Part shown: positions 44,461-57,000 of the stretch, one piece after another | How positions within the stretch are numbered: the stretch's first letter is position 1 | Layout: each line of letters begins with the position of its first letter | DNA from: Antilocapra americana | Lineage: Eukaryota > Chordata > Mammalia > Artiodactyla > Antilocapridae | Direction of reading: 5' to 3' | Assembly: GCA_007570785.1 (NCBI GenBank) | Contig: ML660774.1 | Coordinates: 14,588,214-14,652,213, forward strand | Length of the DNA stretch: 64,000 nucleotides | The notes under the pieces: model-generated | Database searches by the model: none | Seen by the model: the letters and a program-made list of their open reading frames with translations, nothing else | Told to the model about the DNA's origin: nothing | Made by a program: the position numbers and the translations under genes

Positions 44461-46349
44461 ATGTGTGAAATGTTCTGAACATGGGTCAGAAATGGAACAG
44501 AACTGTGCTTTAGAAACCCGCTTTCCCAATGTAACTTTTTTCCTTTCACAAAAAGCAAACCTATAATAGTCATGAGTTCAGTCTACCATGTATTTTAGAT
44601 TCTTCTCTAAACACAATGTAGAATTGCATACTCCATTCCATTGATGTTAAGGATTTCACTCAGCCAATGAATTGTGCGTGGGTATGAATTGATATTATTT
44701 AGGCAGAAGCTTCAAGGGTCAATGCACAATGCAACACTTCCCCCTTTCCTTCTTCCATATCAACCACTGATGTTCAAGAGACTGGGAGATTTATTGTTTT
44801 GCCCAGATTGAGGGCAACATGAAGCAGAACTTTCCTGTCAGTCTGCAATAAACATGTTACATAGATGAAAACTAAACCTCTGTCCCTGATGTCCTTGAAA
44901 CTTTGAAACTGGTTTCTCAGGGCCATCTCGTCACAGATGACTGGGAACAGGCACAGTCATGTGAAATTGGGGTCTGGAGTACTTTCAGTGTAGAAGGGAG
45001 CCCACACAAAATGAACAGCTGCAGGAATGACAGCACAGGGGTTTAGAAGAGACCTGCTGACAGCATTTGTGCTAGTGTTATGTAATTTGGGTGAGGTTTC
45101 AAGTAAGCAAGCTGGTTTCACTCTTGTTTGGGTATCCTCAGTAAGCAGGGGGCAATTCTACGATTGAGTATCTCAATATATTTTTATTTATAAGGCAAAA
45201 AGAACAGAGGAGAGCTATAACTGTGTGTGTGTGCACGCGTGTGTGCGTGCTCAGTGCTGGTTACCGAGTGGTCTTGTTTTTGCCTTGCGTTATCATGGTT
45301 ATAATAACCTTGTCTAACATGGGTGTTCTGTAAAATAGTTTCTGTCTAGCAAGGGAACACTACATTCTAGTTGTTAGAGGCAGGCCAGCTTTCTGCTAAG
45401 AGCAGGGTATTTTTAACCTTTTTTTTTTTTTTTCAATTCCACTTTTTTTGTCTAAGGTCAAAGTTAGAAGGAAGGACATTAGTTCAAGATACCCACATCT
45501 TTACCACTGCCGAAATTGTATTGCTGAGATGCTTGCCCAGATAACAAATCTGTTTTTATTCTGAACTGAGTCCCTTCTGCTTCTGTGTTGCAGGAGAAGT
45601 TGTCTAATTAATATTTGACAATGGCTGTGCAGTTGTATTTAAGGCTTGAGAAAGGATGCCCAGGCTAACTACAACAAAGGCAGATAACAGAAGTAAAATG
45701 GTTATGTTAATTCTTGTAAAAAGTCCCAAAGTAGGGCAACTTGATAATCAAAAAGGGCAATGAGAACAAGTCTGAAAAATCCAGCTGCGACTCTTGAAGA
45801 GGTGCATTGCTTGAGCCCAGTCATGGACTATTCTATTTGACATATAGTATTTAAGTAGTTTCAGCAACAAAGGCTTGCTCTAGCAGAACCTTCCTCTCCT
45901 TGGCTAAGTAAGCTAAAAGGCAATCCTGTGATTTCAAGGACCCCCGTGATTATGTTGGGTCTACTCAGATAATCCAGGAAAACCTCCCACTTAACAATCC
46001 TCAATCATATCTACAAGGTCTCTCTTACAACATGAGGCAAAATATTCACTGGTTCTAGGGATTAGAACCAATCCCTTTGGGGGCCATTATTCAAAATCCA
46101 TGCCACATATAAAACATATTAGTTTCACCTAAGAGTCCCAAGGAATCTGAACATGTTACAGTATTAAGTCTATAATCTCATGCAAGTGTCAATAGCTCAG
46201 AAGTCCCAAATCTTATTATCTAAACCATCTAAATTAGGTAGATGAGTTCTGGGTACATTCCTTCTTGGGGAAGTTTTTCTCTCCATCTCTGGACCTGTGA
46301 AGCTGGTTAATAACTGATTTGCTTCCCAAATCAAAGGGTGGGACAGGCA
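44461..46349. other. 1.9 kb unassigned; old repeat near its end
   Basis: No exon found. There is a TG-rich simple stretch near 45220-45250 and a T16 run near 45419. From about 46020 the words 'tttgggggccattattcaaa' (46076) and following resemble MaLR-internal sequence (minus strand) and continue beyond the SINE to about 46780; this is a weak call. Confidence 0.35.
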
Positions 46350-46575
46350 CGTGGGTGTGGGTGTATGTTCAGTCAGTCAGGTCCAATTCCTTGTGGCCGC
46401 ATGGACTGTAGCCCACCAGGCCCATCTGTCCATGGGACAGACAAGAATACTGGAGTGAGTTGCCATTTTCTACTCCAGGAGATCTTCCCAACCAGGGTTG
46501 GAACCCATGTCTCTTGTGTCTCCTGCACTGGCAGGTAGAATCTTTACCACTAATACCACCTGGGAAGCCCCATGT
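46350..46575 (-). mobile_element. Bov-tA SINE with 8-bp duplication
   Basis: Minus-strand Bov-tA flanked by gacaggca at 46342-46349 and 46576-46583. Its head contains a small internal duplication ('tctcttgtgtctcctg', about 46511-46526). Confidence 0.94.
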
Positions 46576-46583
46576 GACAGGCA

Positions 46584-47127
46584 TAGAACAACAGTTATGG
46601 ATATTCTTATCCAAGAAGAGAAAATGGAATAACCCTTTTAAGCAATTTCAAAATCTAGCTGGACTAACACTTAACCAGGTTTCAAGCTTGGAATAACCCT
46701 CTGTGGCCCATGGCTCTGCTCTTAAGAGTGCTCCTTCCTCTTTCAGGAGGGATAAATGGATGGCATTTTTACAGCCCAGCAACTTTATCTTAAATATACA
46801 CAATATACAAACACATATACATTATAAAATGCAAATAATTCAAAAGTGAATGACTAAAGATTAAATATCCTTATGCCTATGCCACCCCAATACAAGATGC
46901 TTCTACACTGGAGTTGTGAGTTCCATCTTATTTTTCCAGATATATTTATGTCACCTTACACAGATAGATAAACAGAGACAACTTGTACTGATATTTTAAA
47001 TATTATAGGAAAATGGTATTTACCAGTTTCTTGACTAATGTCTTCTCTATGAGCTAGAGGAATACAAATTTCCATAGAATGTGCCAAGCAGATGAGGTAA
47101 GAATTGTTTAATTTTTTAGGCAATTCT
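46584..47127. other. unassigned sequence
   Basis: No exon recognised. The first 200 bp may continue the MaLR-internal-like sequence interrupted by the SINE. It ends at the duplication of the next BovB. Confidence 0.35.
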
Positions 47128-47140
47128 AAAGAAAATATCA

Positions 47141-48289
47141 AATTGCCAACATCTGTTAGATCATAGAAAAAGCAAGGGAATTAAAAAAAAAAAATCTACT
47201 TCTGGTTCATTGACTATGCTAAAGCCTTTGACTGTGTGGATCACAACAAACTGTGGAAAATTCACAGAGAGATGGGAATACCAGATCACCTAAGCTGCCT
47301 CCTGAGAAACCTGTATGCAGGTCAAGAAGCAGGTGTTAGAACTCAACATGGAACAATGGACTGGTTCAAAACTGGGAAAGGAGTACATCAAAGATGTTAT
47401 GTTGTCACCCACTTATTTAACTTAATGTAGAGTATATATCATGATAAATGCTGGGCTGGATGAAGCACAAGCTGGAATCAAGATTTCCAGGAGAAATATC
47501 AATAACCTCAGATATGCAGATGACACCAACCCTACGTAAGAAAGCAAAGAGGAACTAAAAAGCCTCTTGATGGAGGTGAAATAGGGGAGTAAAAAAAGCT
47601 GGCTAAAACCTCAACATTCAAAAAACTAAGATCCTGGCATCTGGTCCCATCACTTCGTGGCAATTTAATGGGGAAAAACGGAAACAGTGACAGACTTTAC
47701 TTTCTTGAGCTCCAAAAGCACTGTGGATGGTGACTGCAGCCATGAAATTAAAAGACGCTTGCTCCTTGGAATAAAGACTATGACCAATCTAGACACCATA
47801 TTAAAAAGCAGAGACATCACTTTGCTGACAATGGTCCATATAGTTAAAGCTATGGTTTTTCCAGTAATCATATACGGATGTGAGAGTTGTACCATAAAGA
47901 AAGCTAAGTACCAAAGCATTGATGCTTTTGACCTGTGGTGTTGGAGAAGACTCTTGAGAGTCCCCTGGAAAGAAAGGAGATCGAATCAGTCAACTCTAAA
48001 GGAAATTAACCCTGAATGTTCACTGGAAGGACTGATGCTGAAGCTCCAATACTTTGGCCACCTGATAGGAAGCGCCAACTCACTGGAAAGGACCTCGATG
48101 CTGTGAAAGACTGAATGCAGGATGAGAAGGGGACGAGAGAGGATGAGACATTTGGATGGCATCGCTGACTCAATGGACATGAGTTTGAGCAAACTCTGGG
48201 AGATAGTGAAGGACAGGGAAGCCTGGCATGCTGCAGTCCATGGGGTCACAAAAGTCAGACATGACTGAGCGACTAGACAACAACAACAC
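47141..48289 (+). mobile_element. BovB LINE with 13-bp duplication
   Basis: A 1149-bp plus-strand, 5'-truncated BovB flanked by the perfect repeat aaagaaaatatca at 47128-47140 and 48290-48302. The RT active-site codons for RYADD are kept (47510-47524), but frames are broken elsewhere. A 139-codon open segment (47687-48106) is the BovB C-terminal domain. The tail ends 'gactagacaacaacaac', a short A-rich BovB end rather than a poly-A. Confidence 0.97.
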
Positions 48290-48302
48290 AAAGAAAATAT
48301 CA

Positions 48303-49326
48303 TGATTTCTATTTTTATATAATGTTTCAAAACAGTTTACAGTATCCTAATTTTTTTTTCCTGTAATAATCATTTTTTAGCCCTATTTTTGCTAACATCT
48401 CGCCTGCTTATTTACCTCAAGGACAATTTCTAGTATCATTCAGAAGTCAAACATGTCATAGATATATCAACTCCCAACCTCAAGTGAGACTGCAGTATTC
48501 ATGATACACCCTATCTATTTCTTTAACAGCAGAGGCTTAATAATTTAAAATAGAATTGGCAGCTAACATAGAAGTGTGAAATCAGTGTTGGCACCAACAG
48601 AAGAGTTTTCATATCGGTTTTTAGTCACACTCTCAGTTTTTCCTCTCACTGCCCTGGTGTAAAATATTCTTCTCTTCTTTCCCTCTAACAGGTGTTACTA
48701 AGAGTCAATTTTCATGCTATCTGTTCTTTGTTGAATTTTTGAAAGATGTTTAACCTTAACAGGGTTTTTGAAGAAAGGCTTCTCTGTGGGAACTAAATGT
48801 TATTTCACATCAGTCATGTCAGGATTCTTATGGTTATTTTCCATTCTGTGCAATCTTTCGATGTCTTAAGCACCATAAAGTGGGAAGGGCTATGTATTCT
48901 AACTATGCTGGCTGTTCAAATTGCCATTTCCACTCTATTTACATTTTTCAATTGTGTTGAATGTAACTTAATACAAGTTGTCATAAACAGAATGTACTGT
49001 GTTGGAAAATAAATTCAATCAGACAAACTAAAATATCCTTGCTATTCTTCATGCATTTATTATGTTGTGTGAGAATTACTGACCTTGGGGAATAGGGAGA
49101 ATTTACTGAAAGGATCTGTGTATCCAATTTAGTGAGTAGTAGTAGACATTTTAGTAAATTCAAAAGAAACCATATAGTTCTACACAAACTTATGAAAAGA
49201 AAGAAATAACTCCTAAAGGGGGGAACAAACAGAAAGATGAATGATTCTCTTGCCCTTTAAAGAAGAGGAATCAACAATACTAAAAATTTAGCCAAGTGGA
49301 CTTAGATTCCCTAACATTCACACTAG
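48303..49326. other. 1 kb unassigned sequence
   Basis: No exon or named repeat. A 71-codon plus frame (48797-49012) and a 68-codon minus frame (48981-49187) have no recognised domain. Confidence 0.4.
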
Positions 49327-50132
49327 GGCTTCCCTGGCGGCTCTGATGGTGAAGAATCTGCCTGCAATGCAGGATACTCAGGTTCAATTCCTGGTCAGGA
49401 AGATCTCTGAAGAAGGGAATGGCTGACCACTCCAGTATTCTTGCCTTGGAGAATTCCATGGACAGATGAGCCTGGCAAGCTGCAGTCTATGAGGTCACAA
49501 AGATGTAAGAGAGAAAAATTTGAAGTGGTCCATTTTCAAGGCAAAGTAGCCAGCTCTGAGTGGAAATGTACTAACAGTTAAACTTGTGGACATGACAAAG
49601 TTGAAGCCTGGATTCTTTAGAAAAAGTTAGGATTGAGGGAGGGAGATTAGACTGGATCTTAATCTAAAGAGACGGGACTCCACCCATTGCCTGTGCCCTG
49701 GCTCTAAACTTGCCTGTAGACGTGCAGACATGACACAGTTCAAGCACCTGGAGGGTCCCTCAGCAGAGGATGCTGGGGGAAGGGATAAACTAGCAAGAAA
49801 GGCTTTGTTGAAAAGTGAAAATGTAAGCTGCGAATGGAGAAAGAAGGATACCCTATATGGAAATAATGAAACCTAGGCAATATCCAGGAAGACTGTATAC
49901 CCCATAGTAGTCAGCCAATGAGAAACTGGGGGGTCAAGACCTGCGTGTTAGGGAATAAACTGCTTGTTGCAACCGCCCTGAGGGTCCCTGCCCACCAGAC
50001 ACCCAGTCTTGCAAGACTGTCATTAAAAGTCCTGCTTTCGCCGTGCGTCATATCTCAGACTCCATCCCTTGGTTTTGGGCTGGTGAGCGTATTTCTCACA
50101 AAGAGACATGACTGAGCGACTAGCACTTTCAC
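49327..50132 (+). mobile_element. Bov-tA SINE split by an LTR
   Basis: Plus-strand Bov-tA: head and body at 49327-49503 ('gggcttccctggcggctctg', B box 'ggttcaattcctgg') and the tail at 50099-50132 ('gacatgactgagcgactagc'). The two parts join perfectly if the LTR at 49504-50098 and one copy of the 6-bp duplication are removed. Confidence 0.96.
49504..50098 (+). mobile_element. 595-bp solo LTR, 6-bp duplication
   Basis: Begins TGTAAGAGAG and ends GTATTTCTCA, giving the 5'-TG...CA-3' termini of an LTR. It is flanked by caaaga at 49498-49503 and 50099-50104, a 6-bp duplication typical of class II (ERVK-like) endogenous retroviruses. A polyadenylation-type ATTAAA sits near 50021. No internal viral sequence remains, so it is a solo LTR left by recombination. 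It lies inside a Bov-tA, hence younger than that SINE and ruminant-specific. Confidence 0.93.
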
Positions 50133-52473
50133 TTTAATGTCTACATTAACAAACATAAATGAATTAAACAACACTTAGACTGAGGTGGAATCAAACACAA
50201 TCCAGGAAACACCACACCCTGGAAAGTGGACAGTTCAAGTGATAGATACATAAACTGCTGACATAAGCCTGTACATTTGAGAGAGCTCTGGCATTCCCCA
50301 GACCTGTACTTTGTAATAAAAATTAGGGAACATACACAGTGGAAGCAGTAAACAACACAGTGGAAGCAGTAAACAACACAGTGACAACAAGAGAAAAGCA
50401 AATAGGGTAATTAAAAGAAAAAATCTGAAAAAACCCAGAATTCATAAAATAAAAAAAAGGAGCAGAAACTAAAAATATGAGGAAAATATCTTTTGAAAGG
50501 ACCGATACAAAAATTCCAAAAACATAAAAACCACAGCTACAGGATGATAAACTGTGTTTCCAGTTGACTAAAGTCTCCAGTTTTCAGAACCAAATGATTC
50601 ACCTTACCAGAAAAAAATGTTTTCTTGTTTTATCCTTAAAAATTCAAACTTTATTAAGAATAATGAATTCTTAATAGAATTCTTACAAAAATTCTGTCCA
50701 GGAGAATATTCCAAGAAGAATTCTGAGGCTGGACTCAGGAGCCATTAAGATTCTCAGCTCCAATTCTAATTAAAAAGATAACTTTTACCTATTTAACATT
50801 TGCAGACATTATTTTCATCTAGAATATGAATTACATTAGATGATCTATACAGTCATTTCCATCTGTAAAATTCTATGACTCTGTTGTGCAAGATAGATAT
50901 AATAGTTTAAAAATGTTTAATTTTAATGTAATGCAATTAAAATATAGAATGGGTAATATGTTTAATGAGTTTATTTAGTTGGAAAGGAAGCTATAAAAAT
51001 ACTTTGTTAAACTCTCCTCCCTTTGGCCTTGGCAGGCACTTAACATTTTGATTAAACAGTGAAAGAAGTCTATTGAAGAGCAAAGGAAACCTCAAGTTGC
51101 TTAAGGCCAGCAGCACTCCTTGGGCCCATGTTTCTCTACATTTCAATGTGCTTTCATTATATGAGGTTTAAAATATTTACATAAGGCTTCTGTTTAGGGG
51201 AACAATTATCCTATCTTCACTTTTATGATTTCTAACTGCCAAATTAACTGCATTGGTATTGATTCAGATAATAAAATGCAATCAGTAGTCAATGAATTGG
51301 ATAATTTTCTTATGAACGTGAGGGCCTAGTGTATTTGCTTTTATATCCATGCTTTTATATCAGCTCCCAGGACACCTTTCTTTCACAAACCATTAAGTTT
51401 TTCAGTGTGTGAAAACTTTCGGATTATTTAGCTTATCATAATAAAATAGTCCATTCAGCATAATCTCCAGAAAAGGCAGGCCACTTTGGAAAATATTTTT
51501 ATTTATCTTTTTATAGCCACAAAATGCTGTCAATTTGTTCTACAAACGCCTGAACAAACATTTTTAGGAAAAATATTTAGGCATCATGACTTTTACATGT
51601 TTTTTTCTCAATCCCAAGCCAATAGATTTATGTAGTAAAATTCTTCTCACAACCAAAAAATAAAAACAAAAATTAAAGTTCTCCATGTAAAAAGCTATGT
51701 TAGGAAAACAACAGACATCCTGGTATAAGAGCTTTTACAACTTGTAGCAGACATCCATCATGAATCTTCACTTTTGAACATGAACTATCTATCCACTGTT
51801 TCCGTTCAACCACATTTACGGCAGCTGTGAACCTAACTTGGTGGGCTGGAAGAGAGAACTCTAGTAAGACTCACCCTTAACCTTCCCTGTCATTTCTTGA
51901 GGCATATTTTAAGAGTCCAGGGTCACATGAGGCTGTAACATCATATGCATATATTCATCTTTCCACCACCTTCACTTGAAAAGTTCCATGGTCACAAAAT
52001 TCAAAACTGAACACAAAAACCTGCAAACTGAACAAAAAACAAACAAACAAAAAAAACTCAACTAAAGTCAGATCTGTTCTTCATGTGTTCACAGGCATTC
52101 AGTCTGAGTTCAGGTATCCATGAGAAAGACCTGAGCAAAGCTCAACAATTTTGCCTCACTCTGGCTTCTTATGTAATCTGGTACATTTGTAAGAAGAAAC
52201 CTGGTAGGCTTGCTCAGCTGCTCCTGTGTTTCTCATTTATGCAGAGAGCATGCTTGAAAATCTGCCTCCCCACAATGCATCTTTGAGGGTGGAGTCCCAT
52301 TAAAGTTCCACCTACGACTATGGGGATAAAGGGAAGTTCATTGTACCCACAGGTGTAACTGGTTGATAATCTTTAACCCAGATAATCTATAACTATCTAT
52401 TATAATTTCTATTATATTTTGAACTTTATGCACTCCTATACATATCTTTCTGTTTTGGAAAAATAAGAAGGTG
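50133..52473. other. 2.3 kb unassigned AT-rich sequence
   Basis: No exon or named repeat. A 21-bp unit ('cacagtggaagcagtaaac') is repeated twice in tandem at about 50335-50377. There is a (CAAA)n-type low-complexity run near 52022-52055. A 67-codon plus frame (52083-52286) has no recognised domain. Confidence 0.45.
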
Positions 52474-52484
52474 TTCTAATAAAA

Positions 52485-52695
52485 GGGATTCCCTGATGGT
52501 TCAGACAGTAAAGAGTCTGCCTGCAGTGCAGGAGACCCAAGTACGATCCCTGGGTCAGGAAGATCCCCTGGAGAAGGAAATGGCAACCCACTTCAGTACT
52601 CTTGCCTGGAGAATCCCATGGACAGAGGAGTCTGGCGGGCTACAGTCCATAGGGTCACAAAGAGTCGGACATGACTGAGCAACTTCACTTTCACT
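52485..52695 (+). mobile_element. Bov-tA SINE
   Basis: A well-preserved plus-strand copy: head 'gggattccctgatggttcag', B box 'gtacgatccctgg', body 'ggagaaggaaatggcaaccc' and tail 'gtcggacatgactgagc'. Flanked by ttctaataaaa (52474-52484) and ttctaattaaaa (52696-52707), a near-perfect duplication. Confidence 0.96.
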
Positions 52696-52714
52696 TTCTA
52701 ATTAAAATCCATCT

Positions 52715-53255
52715 TTTTTATTAGAGCCATCCTAGTGGGTGTGAGGTGCTATCTTACCACAGTTTTTATTTGTATTTCTCTACTTATCAATGATGTTGAA
52801 TGTTTGGTTTTTTTTTAATGTGATTACTGACCATTAATGTATTTTCTTTGGAGAAACATCTATTCAAATCCTTTGTCCCCTTTTAAGCTGGGGTTTTTTT
52901 AATTGTTGAGTGTCATAAGTTTTATATATTTTAGATATTATACCCTTATCAGACACAAAAAATGCCATTATTTTTCCCCATTCTGTGTGTTGTCTTTTCT
53001 CTTTCTTGAGAGTAACCTCTGAAGTAATTGATCTCATTTTTGATAAAGTGCAATTAATTATTTTGTTGCTTATGATTTTCATGCCCTGAACCTTTGTTTA
53101 ATCCAAGGTCATGAAGATGTACATTTAAGTTCTCTTCTAAGAATTTTATATTTTGGTCTTTGGTCCATTTTATGTTAGTTTTTATATATGGTGTATAAGG
53201 AAGAAATCCTATGCATATATTTTTAATCCTTTTCAATTTGAGAAAGGGCTGTTAT
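52715..53255 (-). mobile_element. old L1 ORF2 fragment
   Basis: Reverse complement of the ORF2 3' region: 'gtgggtgtgaggtgctatc' (52735), 'tgatgttgaatgtttgg' (52790) and 'cattctgtgtgttgtctttt' (52979). More diverged than the ruminant L1 at 18406-19336; an older family. Confidence 0.88.
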
Positions 53256-53524
53256 TCACTGGTCCTCTGAAAATTCAACTATTATAATACAAATGCTATG
53301 GACTCCAACTTCTTTTATTCTAGTAAATTCAGGTTTAAATTCTCCTTTGAGCTCCAGATGTTTTCATGCAAGTTCTTACAACTTTAATTGGTAACTGAAT
53401 GCTTTATATACCTTTCAGTAAATGATAAGACCACATTCTAGGAATAGTGACAAACATAACGTGAATGAAACAGCCTTCATAACAATCACTGTGCTCCATC
53501 ACACCACCTACCTACTCACACCTA

Positions 53525-54160
53525 GAAAGCAGATCCAGCCTCTGAACTGTCTCTACTTCAAATCTTACCTTCTTATGGCCCATCCTCTCCAAAGAACCTG
53601 ATCGACACTTTCAAACACACAACAAATCAAGTCACTTTGCTCCTGGAAACACTCCAATGGCTTCCCTGCAGGCTGATTTTGTCTCTGAGGGGAGAAGTGA
53701 CAACATCTGGAAATGATTTTGCTGTCACCATGATGTGGAGGTACTACCAGCATCTGGTGCACAGAGGCTAAGCATGCTAGTAAACATCCCACAGCACAGG
53801 ACAGCCCAACAAAGAATCATCTGACCCCAAATTTCAGTAATGTCAAAGGTTCAGACCCCCTGCATATCACTTGGAAGACAATTCAGAATTCTTACCACGG
53901 ACTAGCGGGCTCTTCATGACCCCTGACTACCTCTCAGGTCTCACCTCCTGTTTAGCACACCTCTCAGTGTTCTCAAGCCGGACATTCTATTATTTTAAGA
54001 TGCAAAACTATTTTCTGCATGAAAATCTTTAAATCTTTTATCTGCTTTGCCTAGAATACTCTCCACCCAGATTTTTGCCCCGTTGACTGCTTTTCATCAC
54101 ACAGGCCTTTGTTTGAACATTACCTTCTCAGAGATTCAAGCCCTCCCAACCATAGCTGAA
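53525..54160 (+). mobile_element. L2 LINE fragment, interrupted
   Basis: L2-type 3' region words: 'caaatcaagtcactttgctcc' region near 53624, 'actccaatggcttccctgc' (53650), then after the MER20-like insert 'atgacccctgactacctctc' (53916), 'ttatctgctttgcctagaat' (54038) and 'cattaccttctcagagattc' (54118). It is ancient, shared across mammals, with no open frame. Confidence 0.65.
53672..53870 (+). mobile_element. MER20-like DNA transposon in L2
   Basis: A non-autonomous hAT-Charlie-like element of about 190 bp: 'gaaatgattttgctgtcacc' (53711), 'actaccagcatctggtg' (53743), 'gctagtaaacatcccacagc' (53776), 'caggacagcccaacaaagaa' (53797). It interrupts the L2 between 'cttccctgc' and 'ttggaagacaattcag', so it inserted after the L2. 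Terminal repeats are degraded. Confidence 0.7.
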
Positions 54161-57000
54161 GACAGTATTTTATTAATAGAGGAGTGTATTATGAGGGAAT
54201 CATAAGAAAAACTGATGATAAAGAAAATCAAGGGATTATACATCATATTTTATAACAGCCGATCCCAAACAGCTGAAATTTGTAGTGCATGCAGTCTTGT
54301 TGAAGGCTGAGCAGTCTGGGATTGGCAATGCCATACATAAATTCCTCTTGGTTGGGAATTGATGGGTAAACATGACAGGATGTCAGCAGGAGAGAAGACT
54401 GAGATTTCCATCAGTATTTAAACCAGACCGGAGGAGTGGTGAGAGAGGCTGAGAAGGTACCTATAGAGTATGAAAGACAGAAGTCTGAGATGCATAATGA
54501 AAGTAAAACATACAGTAGAAAAACATTCCATAAAAGTAAAGGGACATGGGATATGGACAATGAGGTACTTCAGAGGCTCAGGTTTTAAGGCAGTAATTCT
54601 CATTCATGATTATGTACAAATAACAGCTACTCCAGTGAGGATAAACACATAATTAGATAAAAATTCATGCAGCTAAAGAGATTTAAAAAACTCTGTCAGA
54701 GTGATAGAAGAGTCACCACATAAATATTTAATTCCCCAGTGACGATGACAGGAGATGGCATGAGAAGGCTTTGGATTTTGAGCTGAAGTTAATCAAGAAG
54801 GTGTTAAACAGGACTGAGAGTTCTCATAAGTGAATTCGTATCAGTTAACAGTGGTTGCCTGGACACTCGCTGGATTCAGAATGAATCTAAAGCTGGGTCA
54901 GGTTCAACAGGAAAGAGTGAGAAATGGGAATGGAAGGAAGAGAAAGTGGTGGCCCCTCTTCTGGGTTAAGAAAAAGAACATCTCAGCAGTTGAAAGGTTA
55001 CAAAAACTATAACAGAAGGTTACAAAACACCTAGACTACAAGGAAGGGAGACATGATAAGCAATGTTACATAGAAGAAAGTGTAGTGAAGAACAAACAGA
55101 AATGTTAACTCTCTTTTCCAGATGTAGCAATGATGATAAGGAGGAGCAGCAGTGGGAGACTATATGAAAGAACTGATGGTGAACTGGTCAGATTGAGGAT
55201 GGGGGCTGACTTGTATTCAGTTAAGTAAGGGAGGTGAGATTTTTCAAGGAAATAGGTTAAAGAAAAGAGAGACTTTGAAGAATCTATAACTCAGAGACTT
55301 CTTCTCTGAGAATGAATTTTAATGTGAAGAGTTAGGGCTCTTCCCTGTCTCAGCACCCTGCAATTGTGTCTGGTGAGACTGGGGAAGATTATTCCCCTTC
55401 CACATCCTCCTCAAAGGGCAAAATAGAAGATAGTTTTTTGTTTCATCGCAATAAATCATCTCCCCTCAGACAGCCTTACCCTCTAAGTAAAAGCTGGATT
55501 TGCCACATAAGTTATCACTAAGTCCCAACACTCTTCTTACACTGTTTCTAACTTGTTTTGTGTGGATTTCCATTACATAAACAACATCAATGGAAAGACA
55601 GAGGATTTGATTATCAGTTAAAATGTCAGTTGAACTTAAAAATCAGTGGGTGGAAAAGCTCAAGAATCACTGATGATTTTAAACTGAGCAGACAAAGCCA
55701 ATTGAGTAAATGAAGTGTTGCTTTTAAACACTGCATTTATTTTGTGACCTAGGCTAAGGGAAATGTTATGATGGATGGTCTTTCCAGGACTGAAATCACA
55801 GCTGCTCATAACTTTGGCATAGCTTCCTAACACACATGACCCACCTTAAAGGCAAGGTAGTCTGGATGCACTTACAGTATCTTACATCAAAATAAAAGGT
55901 CATAAAGGACCTTTGTGTTTTTATTCACAGATATGTAACCAGTTTCACTTCACATGAAAGATTAATATTCTTCCTGTACCGAGAGGACCATAATAGCAAT
56001 GTCTTTGGTGAAATTCACTTGTGACATGAGTGGTATTATTTTTCCAGATATAAGTAGCTTTCATATAATGAAGTCACTTTTGACAGCACAGGCTTTCCTT
56101 TGGTATTAGTTGTTTGCTAAGCTTTCCCTAAAGCTGAGTCAGATTCACGTATTTTTCTATCATACAGACAATTACTTCTGAACCCTTGGGAGTGCTGTCA
56201 GTGGCACTTTCTCCCAGCCCCACACTTCATGGATTCTTAGGGAAGAGTCATGCTTATTCAACCATAGAAAAAATATATTTGGCCATAATACAAGTTATAT
56301 TTTCAATACCCAAGAGGCAAAAAAGGCAGGTGTATCACTAATAATCTTTCTTCTTCATAATGCCCAAACACATAGCGTTATTAAGATATATGGCTATAAT
56401 TTTCCAAGAAATAAAGCATTAAGATAATGTGAAGAGATAAAACACTATAAAAACATTACTACAGGACAGAATGAAGTATGACTTATGTTAGTAAGTTTCT
56501 ACATGACATTCTTATCATTTTAGTATTGAGCATCTCTTTAGAATGGATAGCATGCTAACAGCCACATGTCTCAAGGGAACATTATACACACATACATATA
56601 TACACTTCATCTGGGAACTTATATGCAAAATAATACAAAAAGGCTATTTTAAAAATCCAAAGTATACTGGATTTACATATATAATTAAAATTCACCTTAG
56701 TGAAGATTCACTTGAAACTTTGACTTCATCAAAATGAAAAAGCTAAAGACTTTAGCAAAAAAGATCAGAATCTCAATTATTATGCTTCAGTTAAAGATAT
56801 CAAACATTAGGGAACTGTGAATTTACTCCGAGTACTTAGTCTAAAGAATGTAACAGGCACTTTCTTGTATGTAAATATATAAATGTGTATCTTAGCGGTA
56901 TAGCTAAAGTATCAGATAGAAATAAACTATTATAGACTTCTGAATTGCATTTTAAAGATCCATTTCCAAAGTTAATTAAGCACTGTTTTCTGCTCATGAC
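54161..57000. other. 2.8 kb unassigned sequence
   Basis: No exon, SINE, LINE or LTR that I can name. Several 60-65 codon frames occur by chance. This is the largest repeat-poor interval and the best place for unique sequence or old regulatory elements. Confidence 0.45.

Noticed and set aside
50335..50377. CRISPR-like direct repeats
   Set aside because: Only two adjacent 21-bp units with no spacers; a simple tandem duplication in mammalian DNA.
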